This document shows positions 57,264 to 64,000 of a stretch of DNA of 64,000 nt, one piece after another (positions within the stretch are counted from its first letter, which is position 1; every line of letters begins with the position of its first letter). A model generated the notes under the pieces. The model was given only the letters and a program-made list of their open reading frames with translations. It did no database searches and was not told the DNA's origin. The stretch lies in assembly GCA_001600455.1 (NCBI GenBank), contig BCKC01000007.1, positions 2,420,019 to 2,484,018 of the forward strand, read 5' to 3'. The position numbers were made by a program, and so were the translations under genes. Source of the DNA: Endocalyx cinctus. Lineage: Eukaryota > Ascomycota > Sordariomycetes > Amphisphaeriales > Apiosporaceae.

Positions 57264-60200
57264 GATGAAAAGAGTATGGGTTCTTTCGAAAGTAGTATAT
57301 GAGTGTTGGTTTGTTGAATGGTATGCGATCGGCACTGCTGTGTCTGTTGATTCAGAAAAATAAGATATTCCGAACTTCTTATGTTGTTTTCGTTGGTGGT
57401 GAGGGAAGTTCGTATTTGGGGGGAAATGAATAAGTAGGAGTCAAAGTTGGTCTGAGGCAAGGGACAGTCAGTAAATGAGTACTTTATATTTTTTTAATTT
57501 CAGTGACGGAGTAATGAAACTGTTCCCAGAAAAAATCGAAGAAGCTCGGACGATGGCGAAGTTGCCTAGCGCAAGTAACTAAACTTTGGTTTTCGAAACG
57601 GGTTTCCGGAGCAAGGAGTCAGGAGTCAGAGTAATGAATGATCTGGACTTCCGGGGATGGCGCGTATTCACTTGAGTAGTAAAGTGAATAATTTTGGATG
57701 ATCTTATGATTTACCAAACAAGTGGCAGCAGTAGACAAAATTACTCACAAATTGTTTGTTTCTGATTTCTGGGCAAGGGATATGATTAACCGTATATTCT
57801 GGATTAAGTGAAAAAAAAGATGTGATGAAAAAGGTCACGAGTAATGGAAGGGGATAGGGAATGGATGTTACATGTAGTGTATTTAGATGTGGCGACTCGC
57901 CCTGGTGGATTACCGGGTTACCTAGAGGTATGCAGGATACTGGTAGGTAATTTTAGATTACTAGGGCTAAAGTTGGTAATGTGAAAGTTTGAAGGAGGCT
58001 GACGTTGACAAGAAAATGGAAGGTAATAGAAGGGTAGGCGGATAGGATGGGATGATATGATGTAGATCTTTTCGAATTACTCGGCGAACTGGAACCGTTG
58101 TAACTGGAAACGAATGAATAAAAAGAATAATTGAGAGCTAACTAACCGTCCAAAACTGACCGTTTAAGGGATAATTATTAAATTCCCTTAATGGAAATAA
58201 ACAAACTAGATTATTTCCAAACTCAAATAGTTTTAAAATAAGAAATAAAGGTCTGTTTATTGTACACTAATCAATAACATGGGAGATAAATCCCTTCACT
58301 TGATTTTCAGGAATCTCCCGATGATGACGACGAAAGGATGGATAGGCTTTAAAGAGTTGGCGAGGCTCCGAAAGCGGGAAGTTGACCCAAAGAAACAAGG
58401 GTCCAATCGGATGTGGAGAATTCAAGCGGTTATGGACTGATGGGGCAATTAATGCAAGGGTATTATACTTAAAAGTATGTCTACTAACCTTTATGTAACG
58501 TATTTTTCACTTATGTACGATGTACATATAAGATTTCAGATAGATTATTGCTTTGAGTTAAAAGTTATTTTATAGAAAAAGGGTGATAATGAGGAGGAGG
58601 GGGGGAGGAAGAAGAAAGGAAAGAGAAAAAAAAAAGGATAAGAAAAAGAATACGACGGCATAAATTGGTCTATATACTCTTTTTAGTCTTTCTATTTTAT
58701 AAGACTACGTATACGTAAGATATAAAGATACCTAACCTAGCAGAAATAGATAAAATTCCTATTAATGGTAGATACGTTACTTGTTATCTACTGGAGACTT
58801 TTACCAAGATGACCAAGTAATTAAGAAGCGACCTCAAGACAGGACCACGTAGCCGTACGTACAACCTAGCCTAGACCAGCAACTAATTGATACTTGTAAG
58901 CAGTTCGTCATAAAGAAAAAAAAAAAACCCAAACCCTTGTCCGTTTCCAATGCTAACTGTTACATCGAAGCAAGTTCTGCGCATGTGCACACATTACACT
59001 ACTATATCCATACCTAAGTCTACATATACAGTGGGCATACTTTTACTTAAGTATTAACTTAGTGTACTAAATACAGCACAGTATCGACAATCAACTAACT
59101 CCTTTGTCTGATATTCACTCCCTCTCTCCAACAACTCCCGGTTTATTACGATATACTTTGCGTATTTTAAAACCGAAGATCCATAAGTAGGAAAACCATT
59201 AGGTTACGTATTTATTTCTCGGGTAAGCAATTCTTTCGATTGATTTATTCATTCAATGCCGCCCATTATTCTATATAAGCCGGGATAGCCTGTTGCAGAA
59301 ATGTATCTAGCCTACTAATAGGCCTAACAGGCTAGATAGTATTCTCCATCAATCACACGCATACACACGCATTGAATATCATCTTGGGCAAATAGTTTGA
59401 GAGGGAAAATAGATAGGAGATATACGTATAATATCGATCAGAACAGTTACCCCATGTGACTGGTTTTTTTTAGTCCTATGCGCTGGCGATCTTACAAGGG
59501 TGTCCCAGATCTATTGGATCTAAGAGCGCCATTGAACTTGTTCTAGTTCTCTTTCTACACTCCTTGATTACTTACCTACTGTACTAGGTATATGATATAT
59601 ATTGGGAGATACGAGCCATTAAACAACAAAAGAAAAAAGAAAAGTATTATCCTCGGACAGAGCTGCCGAATAGATCAGAGACACGATTTGATTAGGTGGT
59701 CCCTCTTCGATAAGGATCATCCGTTTTTTTGAATGGGTATTACTGGTAAATATTTACTGCTCCAACTGACTCAAGCGCCTTGGTCGTATAATCCGAAAAT
59801 TTCATGATAAGTCGGATCCGAACCAGGAGGTCCCGACATTTGGAGGTTAATAATGTAAAGAGTTTGGTACTGTAATTAATACCTTGTAATATGCGTGAGA
59901 TGGATGGCTGATGGTTCTTTTCTTGGTGTTACACTATCTGTCACCTTTCTGTTACCTCTTCTGTAACCATACCTCATTTTATCCTTACATCGGCTCGGCT
60001 AACTTAGCTCTTTGGTCCCATCAAGCGATCAAATAAAAAAGAGAGGGGGGGGAAAAAATCCCCATTCATAGTTCATGTTTCCTTTCATGATTTCTATACT
60101 ATATAAACCGGTAAATCTCTTCCGGAAAAGATCCCATCCATTTACAAAACTAGGTTTGGATGATACCGTTACTTGTAGTATATGTATGTACCCGTAAACC

Positions 60201-60923
60201 TGCAAGCAGGGTCCGGCCCAACCCTTTCCTCCTCCCAGTCTTTTTGCCCCTTCTCGGAGCTAAGTATTTTGGGTTCCGACATAATTATTACTTACTACAC
60301 GTACATATACACAGTACTACCGTGAGTACAGTATACCTGCAACTGCACTAAACCGTCTGCGTATATGCAGCCACGAATCCCTCGAGAAATCAATCAATCT
60401 CGTGACCATAAAGAATTCGATCGATCCATGGATAACGATGGCTTCTTTTTCGTAGGTGAACCGCATAATATCGCTTAATGTGCCTAATTTACCACGTGTG
60501 ATAGTCGATAGGAAATATAAATCCACTGTTAAAGCATGCATTAACGCCCGTTGATGTCTTGCACTAGTTATTTCTGGCGTTTCAACGTAGCTAGTTAGCC
60601 AGTATATCCTTTTCAAGCGCTTATGCACGCCATGTTGGCTCACCTTGCTAGCTTGCCTGTTTGTTGGGTGGTTCAATTGTCAGCCCCTACGGTAGGTGAG
60701 GCGGTGAAAATAGCTACGCCTTGTGTTGACTATCCTTATATCCTCTAATGAGTAGCGTCAGGCCACACCATGCCATACACATAGGGGAATCAGCGTTTAT
60801 TCCATATTCATGACTCGTCAACATACGATCTCCCAATAAACTACAATAATCAACAGGGAATTTTTTTTTTTGTTCTTTGGATTTTAATATTTATTTCCTC
60901 GATCGCGATGCTACTACTTTTTA
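57264..60923. other. Gene-poor AT-rich region
   Basis: 3.7 kb with no credible gene. The 119-codon minus-strand frame at 60676-60317 is unrecognised and low in GC. An ATCCATGGAT palindrome is at 60424. Purine-rich runs occur near 58590-58640 and an A-run near 58914-58927. Confidence 0.4.
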
Positions 60924-62453
<1,530 letters not shown>

Positions 62454-63773
62454 ATTTATGATTTTGTTGAAGTGAGGTATATTATTGTCTTTCAGTAATA
62501 AAGGAATGAGATGAAATTGGAGAATTGACGAAGAAAAAGAATGCGGCTTATGAGACTTAATATATATATTTTTTATAATGAACAGCTGAGGGAAAATATC
62601 CAACAAATAGTGGTTCCGAGTTTCGTTATGGAGGGGAATTCTGTGCTCCTCTTAACGCCTAGCCAGAGATGCGGGCGGGGAAGTTTTTAAGGACGCGGCA
62701 GTAATGGGTTTATTAAGTATTGATGTCACCCTTATTAGTTCAACGATATTGAGCTTAGGTACCAGAGTTATCTTGTTTATGACAGTAATCGCTTACAGAT
62801 ACGAATACAGTATCATACGAAATGACGACGATAACCTCCTAAATACCGAGATAGGTCTAGATAGTCTTTTGATATTGTGGATTTCTGGAAGATACTATAT
62901 GTTTAAATCTAATAATAAGTACAACTCACTACTATGTATTTCGTTTCTCCCGAGAAAATGGACGAATCTCGGGATCTTCTAGTCTGTTGCTGCGGCATCA
63001 GATGCGGTAACGGACCAAAAGAAATGATCAATAGCCTGGGCAATCCTAGGCAGATTCTCCATTAGACAGGATTCGTTTAGAAATATAGTATCATATCTAA
63101 TTCCTCGGGCAAATGATGACATATGGTTATCTATAATAGGAATGAGTTTCAATGACCGTATTGGGTGTTCAGAATCCATGATGTAAACACACTAGAATTA
63201 ACGACGGAGATAAAGTTAACGACGACGATAAAAGATACAATCATCCATAGATCGTAGTATAATTACAATACTATATGCTATTGTATTGCTGCCCTGCACT
63301 CCTGTACAATTGTCAATACTATCTCCTACATGTAGTACATATTCGTTGATATAAGTGGCTTATAGAGATATCTTGATAGAGTTTATTAGAGAAGATAAAA
63401 TATTATTCATTATACGAATATATGTATTAAATAGCATTAACTTGCAATTCATCCTTTAATGGTCTGTGCATCAAGACCCACCTAAATTTCGTCAAATGCG
63501 CCTAGTAACCGCGTTTTGAAGCTTCACATCGCGATAAACTTTGCTACACCATTCCAAGAAACATTTGCGGTGTACTTTGTTAACGTTACCTGATTGAGAG
63601 ATCAGATAATCAACATCTCTTTTGATGATTATAACAGTGTTTAATAATTAAATTAATATCTTCTTTTTCCCCATTTTCTCTCAATTCTCATTGCTCTTCA
63701 CTAGTTGATAGATCACCTCTGTCACTAGTAGGAAATTCCAAAGCATTCTGATCTCCATTCTCATGCCGACAAA
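62454..63773. other. Divergent intergenic region
   Basis: 1.3 kb between the dehydrogenase and the last gene. A 66-codon minus-strand frame at 63179-62979 has protein-like composition but no recognisable family (see findings). The rest is AT-rich. Confidence 0.35.
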
Positions 63774-64000
63774 ATGTCGTCATTTCGATTCACAGGGTTA
63801 AGTTCAACGCCCTCCACTCCCGATAGAGGTTCTAAGAAGCCCTCTTCCGGGCTTAGTTTTGGCGGTGACCACCCTTCGACAACGCCGGCAGGTCCACCTC
63901 CCCCCTCATCGTCGCAATCTTTTACTCCAATGGGTGACCCGTCTCCTTCTTTCCTTCAAAGTTCGATCGGCGTTATGGCCAACAAGCCTAAACCTCCTAA
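63774..64000 (+). CDS. Ser/Pro-rich protein of unknown function, N-terminal part (3' partial)
   Basis: An open frame from ATG at 63774 (context AAAATGTC) runs to the window edge, 75 codons so far. It begins MSSFRFTGLSSTPSTPDRG and is rich in Ser, Thr, Pro and Gly, with short FxFG-like pieces (SFRF, SFGG) and polyproline. This looks disordered, as in the N-termini of nucleoporins, SAC3-like or cytoskeletal proteins, but I cannot name it from this fragment. The upstream ATG at 63763 is in a different frame and stops after 12 codons. The gene is divergent from the class III dehydrogenase. Confidence 0.6.
   Translation, partial: MSSFRFTGLSSTPSTPDRGSKKPSSGLSFGGDHPSTTPAGPPPPSSSQSFTPMGDPSPSFLQSSIGVMANKPKPP

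Noticed and set aside
60317..60676. 119-codon minus ORF in the gene-poor region before the dehydrogenase
   Set aside because: Low GC, no recognisable motif, no supporting splice or promoter signals.

Overview
The window is a gene-moderate stretch of a filamentous ascomycete genome (Pezizomycotina, most likely Sordariomycetes). Exons are GC-rich and are split by short GT-AG introns, mostly 50-180 nt. Intergenic DNA is AT-rich and often several kb long. The actin-related protein at the left end is close to what I remember of Neurospora RO-4 (Arp1), and the fungal complex I 21.3 kDa-type subunit and the GRGGAGN-repeat (DUF3602) protein also point to this group. I rebuilt 21 protein-coding genes across their introns; two of them run off the window edges. 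No tRNA, rRNA or CRISPR array was found.

Layout: (1) 1-9.1 kb holds the end of a DUF3602 protein, ARP1/centractin, a divergent pair of an MFS transporter and an FAD monooxygenase (a possible small catabolic or export unit), and a short mitochondrial protein that may be Cox26-like. (2) 9.1-16 kb is gene-poor DNA with microsatellites, a 230-bp solo LTR flanked by ACGT, and one copy of a dispersed repeat. (3) 16-21.2 kb holds a disordered protein with a textbook SUMO-interacting motif and a mitochondrial aconitase-family enzyme. (4) 21.2-36.4 kb is gene-poor DNA with two isolated secondary-metabolism-type genes, a P450 and a secreted LIP-family lipase, plus a candidate LTR in the P450 promoter and the second repeat copy. 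(5) 36.4-41.3 kb holds an unrecognised repeat protein with a promoter that looks strong, the NatA catalytic subunit NAA10, and an SDR. (6) 43.2-56 kb is a housekeeping block: LTO1 (Fe-S delivery to Rli1), a complex I 21.3 kDa subunit, QCR8 (complex III), prohibitin PHB1, REX3 exonuclease, a DUF676 lipase and the NTH1 DNA glycosylase. (7) 56.8-64 kb holds a single-finger AN1 protein, class III alcohol/formaldehyde dehydrogenase, and the 5' end of an unrecognised Ser/Pro-rich protein.

Functional themes are mitochondrial. A complex I subunit, a complex III subunit and prohibitin lie side by side within 3.4 kb, and the aconitase and Cox26-like genes are elsewhere in the window. NTH1 and LTO1 add Fe-S biology. 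Nothing here is an unmistakable new multi-gene system. The best leads are: a 10-bp palindrome, ATCCATGGAT, seen seven times and only between genes; a dispersed repeat of about 200 bp present in inverted copies 22 kb apart; the three-repeat protein at 36.4 kb behind a tandemly duplicated promoter; and several oddities in otherwise familiar proteins (Glu in the FAD DG motif, X7 spacing in the NTH1 cluster, and an LTO1 C-terminus without the usual terminal aromatic residue).
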